A stretch of 64,000 nt of DNA, from assembly GCF_001613265.1 (NCBI RefSeq), contig NZ_BDCA01000011.1, positions 78,704 through 142,703 of the forward strand, given 5' to 3'. The notes under the pieces were generated by a model. The model had not been told where the DNA came from. It saw only the letters and a list, made by a program, of their open reading frames with translations, and did no database searches. The translations under genes were made by a program, and so were the position numbers. This stretch comes from Nocardia vermiculata NBRC 100427 (GTDB lineage: Bacteria; Actinomycetota; Actinomycetes; Mycobacteriales; Mycobacteriaceae). Shown here piece by piece: positions 54,633 to 64,000 of the stretch (position 1 is the stretch's first letter; every line of letters begins with the position of its first letter).

Positions 54633-56791
54633 GGGTTGATGTCCTCTTTGTCGGCCGGAGCGGCGGGATCGGGACCGTCCGAGTCCGTGCCCTTCGCGGC
54701 GGCATCCGGAGAATTCTTCCGCCCGGGTGACGGTTCCGCGTCGACGGTACCCGGCTCCGCCGCCGCGTCATCGGAGTCGACCGACGAGCCGGGACCCGAC
54801 GGCGAACCGGCGACTACCTCGGAATGTGCGGCGTCGGCCCCGGTTTCGGCAGCGCCGGTCTCGGCATCTGCGGCACCGCCGGACTCGGCACCTCGGGCAG
54901 CGCCGGACTCGGCGTCACGGACACCGCCCGACTCGGCGTCACGAGCACCGCCGGACTCCGAGTCTCGAGCACCGCTCGACTCGCCGGCTCGAGCACCGCC
55001 GGATTCGGCCTCCGATGTTGTGGGGGACGACGATGTCTCGCCCTTGGCGCCGGACTCGACCGACGGCCCCTCGGGATCGGACGGGTCGTCCGTCCCGCCG
55101 GGCTCCGCATCGGCCTTGTCGGAGGTGGTGTCGGGAGCTCCGTCCGTGGGGTCGCCGGTGGTTTCGGCCGGGAACTCGGCCAGGCGACGTTTCGGTGGTT
55201 CCAGTGCCAGTGGGCTCGGCCCCAGTTTGCGACCCCGTTGCAGCGGCAGGGTGAGCCGGAAACTCGCACCCACACCGGGTTCGCCCCAGGCCTCCAGGCG
55301 GCCCTCGTGCAGATTCGCGTCCTCGACACTGATCGCCAGTCCCAGGCCGGTTCCGCCCGAACGGCGCATCCGCGAAGGATCCGAGCGCCAGAAGCGGTTG
55401 AAGACCAGCTTCTCCTCACCGGGCCGCAAACCCACCCCCTGGTCACGCACGACCATCGCGACAGCATTGACCTCGCTGTCACCGCGCATCCGGATCAGCA
55501 CCGGCTTGCCCTCGCTGTGGTCGATGGCGTTGGCGAGCAGATTGCGGAGCACCCGTTCGACGCGACGCGGGTCCACCTCGGCGATCAGCGGCTCGTCGGG
55601 CAGATCGACGATCAGCTCACAGCCGGCTTCCTTGGCCAGATGCCGGACCGTGGACACCGCGGCCCGCGCACACATGCGCACGTCCAGCGATTCCACCTGC
55701 AATTCGGCCACACCCGCATCGTGGCGGCTGATCTCGAGCAGATCGTTGAGCAGGCCCTCGAAGCGGTCCAGCTCGGTGACCAGCAGTTCGGCACTGCGCG
55801 CCAGGGCCGGATCGAGTTCGTCGCTGGAGCCGTGGATCAGGTCCGCGGCCATCCGCACGGTAGTCAGCGGGGTACGCAGCTCATGGCTGACATCGGAGGT
55901 GAAGCGGCGTTGCAGATTGCCGAATTCCTCCAGCTGAGTGATCTGTTTCGACAGACTCTCGGCCATCTCGTTGAACGACATGGCGAGTCTGGCCATATCG
56001 TCCTCGCCCCGCACCAGCATGCGTTCCTTGAGGCGGCCGTCGGCGAAGCGGCCCGCGATACGGGCGGCGGAGCGGATCGGCAACACCACCTGCCGGGTCA
56101 CCAACGCGGTGATCGCGGCCAGCAGGACCAGCAGCACCACCCCGCCGATCAGCATGGTGCCGCGCATCAGGCTCAGACTGCGCTGTTCGTTGTTGAGCGG
56201 GAAGATCAGATAGACCTCGAGGGTCGGCACCTCGATGCTGGGGCTACCGATGATCAGCGCCGGGCCGCTGTAGCCACCCGGATCCGACATCGTCCAGAAC
56301 TGGTAGCTGACCTGGTTCTGCTGTACGAAGCTGCGCAGTTCCTCCGGCACCTGCATCAGCGGACCCGCGGTCACTTCCTGCTGGCCGTCACCGGCCATGG
56401 CGAGTGCGACATCGTAGGTGCCGGCGCCGCCACCGGAGGCGGAACCGCTACCACCACCGGCCGACAGCGAACGCACCGCCTCCTGCATCCGCACGGCCTT
56501 GGTGTTGGTGTCCGATACTCCGGTCAGCTGCGCCTCGACCGTATTGCGGGCGCGGCCCATCTCCTCGACGGCCGCATTGACCTTCGCATCCAGCAGGCGG
56601 TCGGTGATCTGACTGGTCAGCACCACACCGAGGATCGTGATCACGATCAGTGACAGCGTGAGCGTGGATACCACCACGCGCACCTGCAGCGAACGACGCC
56701 ACATGTGGCCGAGCGATTCCCCGACGGATCGGAACCAGGCCACCACAGCTGCCAGCCACCGCGCGACGCGGTCCCTGGAGCCAGCGATCAC
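54629..56791 (-). CDS. mtrB: Sensor histidine kinase MtrB with extended low-complexity tail
   Basis: A 720-residue kinase. Two membrane spans ([36 protein letters not shown]) flank an extracytoplasmic domain; HAMP ([11 protein letters not shown]), phospho-acceptor [13 protein letters not shown] box [12 protein letters not shown], and [13 protein letters not shown] complete the core by about residue 540. The last 170 residues are rich in Ser, Glu, Gly, Ala with repeated [12 protein letters not shown] units and are absent from the shorter (567-residue) M. tuberculosis protein. It phosphorylates MtrA and controls cell wall and division genes. Confidence 0.95.
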   Translation of the reverse strand: MIAGSRDRVARWLAAVVAWFRSVGESLGHMWRRSLQVRVVVSTLTLSLIVITILGVVLTSQITDRLLDAKVNAAVEEMGRARNTVEAQLTGVSDTNTKAVRMQEAVRSLSAGGGSGSASGGGAGTYDVALAMAGDGQQEVTAGPLMQVPEELRSFVQQNQVSYQFWTMSDPGGYSGPALIIGSPSIEVPTLEVYLIFPLNNEQRSLSLMRGTMLIGGVVLLVLLAAITALVTRQVVLPIRSAARIAGRFADGRLKERMLVRGEDDMARLAMSFNEMAESLSKQITQLEEFGNLQRRFTSDVSHELRTPLTTVRMAADLIHGSSDELDPALARSAELLVTELDRFEGLLNDLLEISRHDAGVAELQVESLDVRMCARAAVSTVRHLAKEAGCELIVDLPDEPLIAEVDPRRVERVLRNLLANAIDHSEGKPVLIRMRGDSEVNAVAMVVRDQGVGLRPGEEKLVFNRFWRSDPSRMRRSGGTGLGLAISVEDANLHEGRLEAWGEPGVGASFRLTLPLQRGRKLGPSPLALEPPKRRLAEFPAETTGDPTDGAPDTTSDKADAEPGGTDDPSDPEGPSVESGAKGETSSSPTTSEAESGGARAGESSGARDSESGGARDAESGGVRDAESGAARGAESGGAADAETGAAETGADAAHSEVVAGSPSGPGSSVDSDDAAAEPGTVDAEPSPGRKNSPDAAAKGTDSDGPDPAAPADKEDINP

Positions 56792-56909
56792 GATTGCCCC
56801 TCATGGACGCACGACTGCTCGTCGGCGCTCGCTCGTACCCCGGTGTTGCTCGGCTGTGCCGTGTCGACTCGCGGCCGTGCCGCTGTCCTGACCGCCGCAC
56901 AGCGGTCGA

Positions 56910-57587
56910 TCACGGCGGTCCGGCCTTGTAACCCACACCGCGTACGGTGAGCACGATCTCGGGGTTCTCGGGGTCCTTCTCGACCTTGGCCCGCAGTCGC
57001 TGCACGTGCACGTTCACCAGACGGGTGTCGGCCGCGTGCCGGTAACCCCAGACCTGTTCGAGCAGGACCTCGCGGGTGAATACCTGACGCGGTTTGCGTG
57101 CCAGCGCCACCAGCAGATCGAACTCGAGCGGGGTCAGCGAGATCTGCTGGCCGCTGCGGGTCACCTTGTGGGCCGGTACGTCGATGACGATGTCGGCGAT
57201 CGACAGCAGTTCGGCCGGCTCGTCGTCGGTACGGCGCAACCGCGCCCGCACCCGAGCGACCAACTCCTTGGGCTTGAAGGGTTTGACGATGTAATCGTCG
57301 GCACCCGATTCCAATCCCAGGACGACGTCGACCGTGTCGGTCTTGGCCGTCAACATCACGATCGGCACACCGGAGTCGGCGCGCAGCACACGGCAGACAT
57401 CGATACCGTTCATGCCGGGCAGCATCAGGTCCAGCAGTACCAGGTCCGGGCGCAATTCCCGGACCGCGGTGAGCGCCTGCGTGCCGTCGCCGACCACATG
57501 GGGATCGAAACCCTCGCCGCGCAAGACGATCGTGAGCATCTCGGCGAGCGCCATATCGTCGTCGACGACCAGAATCTTCGGCTTCAT
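56910..57587 (-). CDS. mtrA: Response regulator MtrA
   Basis: A 225-residue OmpR/PhoB-type regulator. Receiver: ILVVDDDMALAEML, phospho-Asp in LLDLMLPGMNG, T in VMLTAK and K in VKPFKPKEL. DNA-binding wing: SLTPLEFDLLVALARKPRQVFTREVLLEQVWGY, VNVHVQRLRAKVE. ATG 57587 is the conserved start (MKPKILVVDDD). It is essential in mycobacteria, controlling resuscitation, division and wall hydrolases. Mtr genes here keep the order mtrA-mtrB-lpqB with a 118-bp mtrA-mtrB gap. Confidence 0.97.
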   Translation of the reverse strand: MKPKILVVDDDMALAEMLTIVLRGEGFDPHVVGDGTQALTAVRELRPDLVLLDLMLPGMNGIDVCRVLRADSGVPIVMLTAKTDTVDVVLGLESGADDYIVKPFKPKELVARVRARLRRTDDEPAELLSIADIVIDVPAHKVTRSGQQISLTPLEFDLLVALARKPRQVFTREVLLEQVWGYRHAADTRLVNVHVQRLRAKVEKDPENPEIVLTVRGVGYKAGPP

Positions 57588-57665
57588 AACTACTATGTTG
57601 TCATCTCTCCGGCTCGGAACGGGCAACCACGCCAACACTGGTTACATTACCGACGCACATCCTCC

Positions 57666-58313
57666 CTATCGGGCAACCAGATCCGACAGGCGTGCGGCGA
57701 GTCGGCCCGGATCGTCGTGTGGCGCATGGACCCACCACGACCCGTGCCATTGGGATTGCGCCAGCATACGATAGACCGCCGCAGTACGTTCCTGCAGCGG
57801 TATATCACGTTCGTAGGTATCCAATGCCCGGGAGCTGTCGAGTTCTCCGCGGTGCCGGGCGCGCTCGGCCGCCAACTCCGTGGGAACGTCGAGCAGCACC
57901 TGCACATCGGGCGCCGGGAGTTCGAACCGGCCGAACTCCAATTCGGCTACCCACGAGACGATTTCACCGTCGGGCTGCTGGCCGGCCCGGGCGGCGCTGT
58001 AAGCGGCGTTGGAGGCGACATAGCGATCCAGCAGCACGATATCGTTGTCCGCCAAAAGCTTCGACAGCTCGTCACGAGCCCCCGACCGGTCCAGCGCGAA
58101 CAGGACCGCCATCGCATTGATCGACGCCGCGACGTCGCCGTGCCGGCCACGCAGCGCCTCCGCCGCCAGATCCGCGTGCACCGACCGTCCGTAGCGCGGA
58201 AATGCGAGCGTGGCCACGCGTAGACCCCGCCCACGCAGGTCCGCGACGACAGCATCGATCAGCGTCCGTTTCCCGGCGCCGTCGAGCCCTTCGACAGCGA
58301 TCAGTGCACCCAT
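57666..58313 (-). CDS. tmk: Thymidylate kinase
   Basis: A 215-residue dTMP kinase. P-loop VEGLDGAGKRTL near residue 6-17, the DR motif LLDRYVASN, and the lid ERARHRGELD. It phosphorylates dTMP to dTDP. ATG 58313 fits the usual MGALIAVEG start; the frame extends upstream but unlike the family. It is 78 bp upstream of mtrA on the same strand, as in mycobacteria. Confidence 0.95.
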   Translation of the reverse strand: MGALIAVEGLDGAGKRTLIDAVVADLRGRGLRVATLAFPRYGRSVHADLAAEALRGRHGDVAASINAMAVLFALDRSGARDELSKLLADNDIVLLDRYVASNAAYSAARAGQQPDGEIVSWVAELEFGRFELPAPDVQVLLDVPTELAAERARHRGELDSSRALDTYERDIPLQERTAAVYRMLAQSQWHGSWWVHAPHDDPGRLAARLSDLVAR

Positions 58314-58478
58314 GCCGTGCAGATTACCGGGCACGGTGCCCACCGTTCCGGGTACCACCACGCCCCGCTACCCGAAGTGACGTCGTTCCGGAAGCCGGTA
58401 CTTTTGCGGGCTTCGCGCACGATAACGCCCGGGCGGCCACGCAAGATCAACAAGGGTTCCGACATCCGAAAGGCCGAT

Positions 58479-58715
58479 ATGAACCCCCCTCGCGTATTGC
58501 TTACCGCCGTAGCATCTTTCGTCGTCACCGCCGCCCTGAGCGCCGGTGTCGCGTCCGCCACGGCACTCCCCCCTACCCCGGTCGCCGATTCCGGAAGTTT
58601 GTCGACCGGAAGTGTTGATTCGGGAAGTATCGACGGCGGCGGGAGCAGCGTCGTCAGCATTCTGAAATTGCTCGAGCAGATAAGCCAGGGATGCACCCCG
58701 GGAACGGTCTGCTAG
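58479..58715 (+). CDS. Small secreted protein, 78 residues
   Basis: Signal peptide MNPPRVLLTAVASFVVTAALSAGVASA with likely AxA cleavage; the mature 50 residues are Gly/Ser-rich (GSLSTGSVDSGSIDGGGSS) and end with a helical segment holding two Cys (QISQGCTPGTVC). AAGG lies 5 nt before the ATG. Similar in plan to the small exported protein at 11154. Function unknown. It is inserted between the convergent tmk side and sahH. Confidence 0.65.
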   Translation: MNPPRVLLTAVASFVVTAALSAGVASATALPPTPVADSGSLSTGSVDSGSIDGGGSSVVSILKLLEQISQGCTPGTVC

Positions 58716-58771
58716 ATCCACGCGCTGCAGCCGCGTGACGACCACGATCGCCGCTGCCACACCGGGCAAAA

Positions 58772-58812
58772 CGCCCGTCCCGCGAACCCACCAGGGTTTG
58801 CGGGGCGGGCGC
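58772..58812. terminator. Bidirectional hairpin before sahH end
   Basis: An 18-bp stem with two mismatches (58772-58789 with about 58794-58811) between the small secreted gene and sahH. Confidence 0.7.
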
Positions 58813-58840
58813 CTCGACGCGCCGGCACCAGTAGCGCGGC

Positions 58841-60322
<1,482 letters not shown>

Positions 60323-60410
60323 GCGCCTGGATCAGCCTCTCGGTGGATGTCGGTTCGACAACTCAGGCTAGCCGCTCACCACGGATCGGTGCGCGCCGAC
60401 GGGGGCGGTG

Positions 60411-61568
60411 CTATCCGGCCAGGCCGTAGGGCTCCAGAATCCGCCGGCGCTTGCGTGGGGCAATATTCGCGCGGCTCAGATCGCCACCGTAGTGCGCCTG
60501 CACCTTCGGGTCCATCACGCGCCGCCACAGCACGGGCACCGTCGCCAGCACGACCATGGTCGCGTATCCGGCCGGTAGCTGCGGTGCCTCGTCACTACTG
60601 CGCAGGGTCTGGTAGCGCCGGCCCGGGTTCGCATGATGATCACTGTGCCGCTGCAGATGGAACAGGAAGATATTGGTCACCAGCCGGTCGGAGTTCCAGC
60701 TGTCGGCCGGTGAGCAGCGCGCCCAGCGCCCGCCGGGCATCCGGGCTCGCAGCAGGCCGTAGTGCTCGACGTAGTTGACCGTCTCCAGCAGCCCGAAGCC
60801 GAGGACCGCCTGCAACAGCAGGTAGGGCAGCATCGCCGGACCGAAGGCCAGTATCAGCGCACCGTAGAGCACCACCGTCATCGACCAGGCCTGCAGGATG
60901 TTGTTGCGGAAACTCCACCAGCCCAGCCCCTTACGCCGGAGCCGGGCGCCCTCCAGCCGGATCGCCGAGCGCATCCCCCCGGCGATGCTGCGCGGCAGGA
61001 ACATCCACAGCGACTCCCCCAACCGGGCGCTCGCCGGATCCTCCGGCGTCGCGACCCGCGCGTGATGCCCCTTGTTGTGCTCGACGTAGAAGTGCCCGTA
61101 TCCGGACTGGGCGAGCGCCAGCTTGGCCAACCAGCGTTCCAGGCGCTCGACCCGGTGCCCCAGCTCGTGTGCGGCATTGATGCCGATCCCGCTGACCAGG
61201 CCGAGGGTTGCGGCCAACCCCAGCTTGTCCACCACGCCGAGCTCGTCACCCGCCCACATGTAGGCGGCGATCACCAGGCCGGCCAGCTGGATCGGCAGGA
61301 ACAGATATGTGCACCAGCGGTAGTAACGATCGCGCGAGAGACGTTCGTAGTCCTCGTCGCGCGGATTGTTGCCGTCCTCACCGATCAGCCAGTCCAGCAA
61401 CGGAATCGCGACCAGAACGATCATGGGACCGAGCCACCAGAACGCGGCGACGCCGGTATGTAGGACCAGTTGGGAGGGGAGCAATGCGCATCCCGGCGCG
61501 ATCAAGCCGAGCATCCATAGGGACTTCTTCGGGTCACGCGAATATTCACGTTTGCCAACTGATTGCAC
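60411..61568 (-). CDS. alkB: Alkane 1-monooxygenase
   Basis: A 385-residue integral membrane diiron hydroxylase. Histidine boxes: HELGHR, HNKGHHARV, and LQRHSDHHANPGRRYQTLR (plus NYVEHYGL). Six hydrophobic spans fit the AlkB fold. It hydroxylates terminal carbons of alkanes or lipids using rubredoxin electrons. Unlike in mycobacteria, no rubredoxin or TetR gene lies between alkB and sahH. GTG 61568 is the start. Confidence 0.93.
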   Translation of the reverse strand: MQSVGKREYSRDPKKSLWMLGLIAPGCALLPSQLVLHTGVAAFWWLGPMIVLVAIPLLDWLIGEDGNNPRDEDYERLSRDRYYRWCTYLFLPIQLAGLVIAAYMWAGDELGVVDKLGLAATLGLVSGIGINAAHELGHRVERLERWLAKLALAQSGYGHFYVEHNKGHHARVATPEDPASARLGESLWMFLPRSIAGGMRSAIRLEGARLRRKGLGWWSFRNNILQAWSMTVVLYGALILAFGPAMLPYLLLQAVLGFGLLETVNYVEHYGLLRARMPGGRWARCSPADSWNSDRLVTNIFLFHLQRHSDHHANPGRRYQTLRSSDEAPQLPAGYATMVVLATVPVLWRRVMDPKVQAHYGGDLSRANIAPRKRRRILEPYGLAG

Positions 61569-62150
61569 ACTGCCCCGCTCGAACCGAATCGGACCTTTCC
61601 CCGATAAATCTGTACCGACTGTACGTGCGTTACGCAGGGCGGACGTAGTCGAAGTGGTGACTGTTACAACGCGAGCAGCCCCGCTCGAGCGGGTTTTTCA
61701 CGGGTACCGGCAGGCAGCGAACGTTCAGCGATCCAGCCTCCCGGAACACTCTGCACGGTCATCGGTCACCACCCGGGCCTCGCCGGGCCACCCGCTACGG
61801 ATCTGGTTGCTGTCCAGCATCCGCACCGTGCCGCGACGAAATCGTTATACACCTGGACCTGCGCCCTCCCCCTGCGCCGGAAGGTGCTCGCAGTACCGAT
61901 CACGGTGCGGCCACGGCCGCGAAGGCACGACCGGACCTCGGTCACGCCACCGCTACGAACCGGTCACCTCGACCCGGGCGGGCGCGAGCACCGGGCGACC
62001 GTCGACCGGCGTGCGGTACCGGACTCCAGGGTCCGGTACGGCCGGTCGAGAGTCGACAATCGGATTGCGGGAACTTCGCGGGCCGACCGGTCCGGTTCGC
62101 CGCATCCGGCATTCGGTGCGCCCGAACGGGCCCCGCCGGACGGTGACGCC
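61569..62150. other. 580-bp gap between alkB and the NUDIX gene
   Basis: No protein gene is supported. It contains an 11-bp dyad TGCGT-T-ACGCA at 61626-61636 that may bind a regulator of alkB, and a plus-strand CCCGC-TCGA-GCGGG hairpin followed by five T (61680-61698). The rest of the region shows nothing recognisable. Confidence 0.45.
61680..61698 (+). terminator. Short hairpin with T-run (possible small RNA end)
   Basis: A 5-bp GC stem with a TCGA loop directly followed by TTTTT, in plus orientation where no plus-strand gene ends. Rare in this genome style. Confidence 0.35.
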
Positions 62151-62669
62151 TCACCGCAACAGCACATCCGAATCGGGCGGGAGGGCATCGACCGGCCACC
62201 AGCGCAGATCGGTCGACTCCGCACTGCGCACCGCCACCGCATCACGCGGCGCCCGGATCTTGAACAGCAGATCCAGGTGCCGGGTCGGCACACCCAGTGA
62301 ACACGTGATCGGATGCGCCTGCGCGCCGTACAGCTCCGGCTCGACCACCAGGCCGTCGATGCCGGACTCCTCGGTGGCCTCCCGGAGAGCGGCACCGACC
62401 ACGGTGTCGTCCTCCGGTTCGCAATGACCGCCCAATTGGATCCACCGGCCCACCCTCGGATGCAGGGTCAGCAGCACCTCACGCTCGTCGGCGGAGAACA
62501 CCACGGCCGAGGCCGTGATGTGCCCCGGCGCATGGTCACGCAGACATCCGCGCGGCGCCGAACCGAGGAACGCCAGCATCGCCTCCCGCACCGAATGCTC
62601 GGAATGCATTGCGGGACGCCACCGCTCTAGCAGGTCGACAGCCGAGGCGTGCAGCGATTCCGCACTCAC
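62151..62669 (-). CDS. NUDIX hydrolase
   Basis: A 172-residue NUDIX protein. The NUDIX box [25 protein letters not shown] is complete in key residues (GH-E-E-x-REATEE-G). [22 protein letters not shown] and [11 protein letters not shown] are family hallmarks. GTG 62669 overlaps the fbiB stop (GTGA), so the genes are coupled. Substrate is unknown; the location beside F420 genes is conserved in mycobacteria-like genomes. Confidence 0.9.
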   Translation of the reverse strand: MSAESLHASAVDLLERWRPAMHSEHSVREAMLAFLGSAPRGCLRDHAPGHITASAVVFSADEREVLLTLHPRVGRWIQLGGHCEPEDDTVVGAALREATEESGIDGLVVEPELYGAQAHPITCSLGVPTRHLDLLFKIRAPRDAVAVRSAESTDLRWWPVDALPPDSDVLLR

Positions 62670-64000
62670 AGTTCGACCAGCCCGAATCCGTCCGCGCGCG
62701 GCGGGCGCGGCGCCGACTCCTCCAAGGGATAGCCGACCGCTATCGCGCCCAGGGGATTCCAGTCGTCGTCGACCTCCAGCACCGCACGAGTCACCTCGGG
62801 CGCGAAGATGGTCGAACCGATCCAGCAGCTCCCCACCCCGCGCGTGGCCAAGGCAACCAGCAGTCCCTGCACGGCCGCGCCGGCCGCCACCGTGAACATG
62901 GTCGCTTCGGCGTCGCGACGGCGCTGATCGGGATAGTCGTGTGCCCCGTCGGGCACCCAGAACGGAATGATCACCTCGGGGGCATCGAACAGGATGCGTC
63001 CCCGTGCGACCCGTCGTTCGACCCGCTGCGGCTCCAGGCCGTCGCCGCCGAGATCCGCACGCCATTTCGCGGCCATCGCATTCAGCAACTGTTCGCGCAA
63101 TTCCGGCCGACGCACCCAGACGAACCGCACCGGATGGGTGTGGTGCGGCGCGGGAGCGGTCAACCCGTCCGCGACCGCCGCACGGATCAGCTCCGGCTCC
63201 ACCGGGGTCTCGGCGAATGCCCGCACCGAACGCCGAACCAGCAGCGCCTCCCGACGACCCCGCTCGATCGCCTCCGCGGTGCCGAGCCAGAACAGGTCCT
63301 CCTCGCCGCCCCGCAACAGATCCTTCGCGGTGGAACCGTCGTCCTCGGTGACCAAGCCGCGCACCACCGCCACCGGCACGCCGCCGAGCTTGCCCTTCGC
63401 CAGATCCGCTGCGGCAGCGAGCTCGTCGGCCACCGCGACCTGCGTCACCTGAAGCTCGTTGCCCTGCCCGTCGACCGCACCGGCGTAATCGTGCACCACC
63501 CGCAAGCCGGCAGCACCGATCGCCGCGTCGACCTGCCCGATCCGCCAGGCACGGCCCATCGTGTCGGTGATCACCACCGCGACATCGACACCCAGCCGCT
63601 GCGCCACGGTCGCGCGGATCGCCTTGGCGCTGGCGTCGGGATCGACCGGCAGCAACACCAGTTCACCCTGTTCGACATTGGAGCCGTCGACCCCGGAGGC
63701 AGCCTGCACGATGCCGATCCGGTTCTCGGTGATCAGCGTGCGGCCCTTACGGGCCACCACCCGCACCGCCTCATCGTCGACCAGCTGCCGGCGCAGCTCA
63801 TCGCGCTCCTCCGGGTCCGGCGGCGCCGCGACGATCCGCCCCTCCGCCTTGGCGACGATCTTGCTCGTGACCACCAGCACATCACCGTCGACGAGCCAGG
63901 GGGCTTGTGACGCAATACTTTCGGCGACGTCGTCACCGGGCCGGAACTCCGGGAGCCCGGGAACCGGGATGATGCGAAGCTCCCCGCCGGGCGCATGATC
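62666..64000 (-). CDS. fbiB: Coenzyme F420 biosynthesis protein FbiB (N-terminus beyond window)
   Basis: The last 444 residues of FbiB; the frame is open to the right edge and the start lies outside. The N-terminal CofE-like ligase domain is recognised by [44 protein letters not shown] and [10 protein letters not shown]. The C-terminal nitroreductase-like domain has [27 protein letters not shown] and [14 protein letters not shown]. It adds glutamates to F420 and reduces dehydro-F420-0. Presence of F420 fits the LLM enzyme at 31 kb. Confidence 0.96.
   Translation of the reverse strand, partial: DHAPGGELRIIPVPGLPEFRPGDDVAESIASQAPWLVDGDVLVVTSKIVAKAEGRIVAAPPDPEERDELRRQLVDDEAVRVVARKGRTLITENRIGIVQAASGVDGSNVEQGELVLLPVDPDASAKAIRATVAQRLGVDVAVVITDTMGRAWRIGQVDAAIGAAGLRVVHDYAGAVDGQGNELQVTQVAVADELAAAADLAKGKLGGVPVAVVRGLVTEDDGSTAKDLLRGGEEDLFWLGTAEAIERGRREALLVRRSVRAFAETPVEPELIRAAVADGLTAPAPHHTHPVRFVWVRRPELREQLLNAMAAKWRADLGGDGLEPQRVERRVARGRILFDAPEVIIPFWVPDGAHDYPDQRRRDAEATMFTVAAGAAVQGLLVALATRGVGSCWIGSTIFAPEVTRAVLEVDDDWNPLGAIAVGYPLEESAPRPPRADGFGLVEL

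Noticed and set aside
53736..55937. Open frame of 733 codons opposite lpqB/mtrB
   Set aside because: Crosses the junction of two clear genes on the other strand and is low complexity; shadow frame.
61366..62427. Open frame of 353 codons across the alkB/NUDIX gap
   Set aside because: Overlaps both neighbours antisense, and the translation is Arg/Ser/Pro-rich without protein character.
62609..63910. Open frame of 433 codons opposite fbiB
   Set aside because: Shadow of fbiB; no family features.

Overview
The window looks like a chromosomal segment of a mycolic-acid actinobacterium, most likely Nocardia or a close relative. It has high GC and many GTG/TTG starts. Its gene families fit this group: the mycothiol-type SigR/RsrA pair, MtrA-MtrB-LpqB, EspG/WXG-type ESX substrates, FbiB for F420, an F420-type LLM oxidoreductase, Scr1/DUF397 regulators and WS/DGAT. 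No rRNA, tRNA or CRISPR array was seen. Taxonomy is inferred from gene content only.

Layout. 0-3.6 kb: a 1212-aa multidomain protein (degenerate GntR-like segment, adenosine deaminase, aminoglycoside-kinase-like domain, ADP-ribosyltransferase/DUF3626-like C-terminus), the least familiar protein here. 3.7-8.2 kb: a membrane protein, a thioesterase, and a FabG-type reductase with an acyl-CoA dehydrogenase divergent from a LysR regulator. 8.4-17.3 kb: housekeeping genes: 24-aa ribosomal protein bL37, sigR-rsrA, YbaK, MarR, SRAP protein, aldehyde dehydrogenase, aroA-rsgA and a Uma2 nuclease. 17.3-23.2 kb: small regulator/target modules (TetR with NmrA-like reductase; ArsR with AHSA1 and DHFR-like proteins) plus gene remnants and a five-unit 23-bp palindromic array. 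23.2-30.5 kb: an accessory region with EspG, two ESX-substrate-like proteins, a DUF3558 lipoprotein, a Scr1-type regulator with two DUF397 genes, and a run of short unknown genes. 30.5-31.2 kb: an IS982-like element with an internally deleted transposase and a barstar gene between its inverted repeats. 31.2-40 kb: LLM oxidoreductase, secreted protein, an unusual P450, TetR, and a four-gene operon containing two dikinase-like proteins. 40.3-64 kb: a conserved actinobacterial block: secA, Rv3235-like, WS/DGAT, DUF6912, ferredoxin reductase, two desaturases, bluB, hpf, comF, lpqB-mtrB-mtrA, tmk, sahH, alkB, a NUDIX gene and fbiB, which runs off the right edge.

How genes work together. MtrA-MtrB-LpqB is a cell-envelope signalling unit. 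The reductase at 46.3 kb probably feeds electrons to the two desaturases, and a near-identical bipartite 21-bp element lies upstream of both the reductase and the second desaturase. SigR and RsrA form a thiol-stress switch, and the sequence suggests long and short SigR forms. Several regulators have clear palindromes at their own promoters (TetR at 17.9 kb, ArsR at 20.8 kb). Convergent gene pairs are often separated by perfect hairpins that can terminate in both directions.

Best candidates for undescribed biology: the 1212-aa fusion protein; the P450/TetR/double-dikinase region at 33-40 kb; the barstar-carrying IS982 derivative; and the 23-bp palindromic array.
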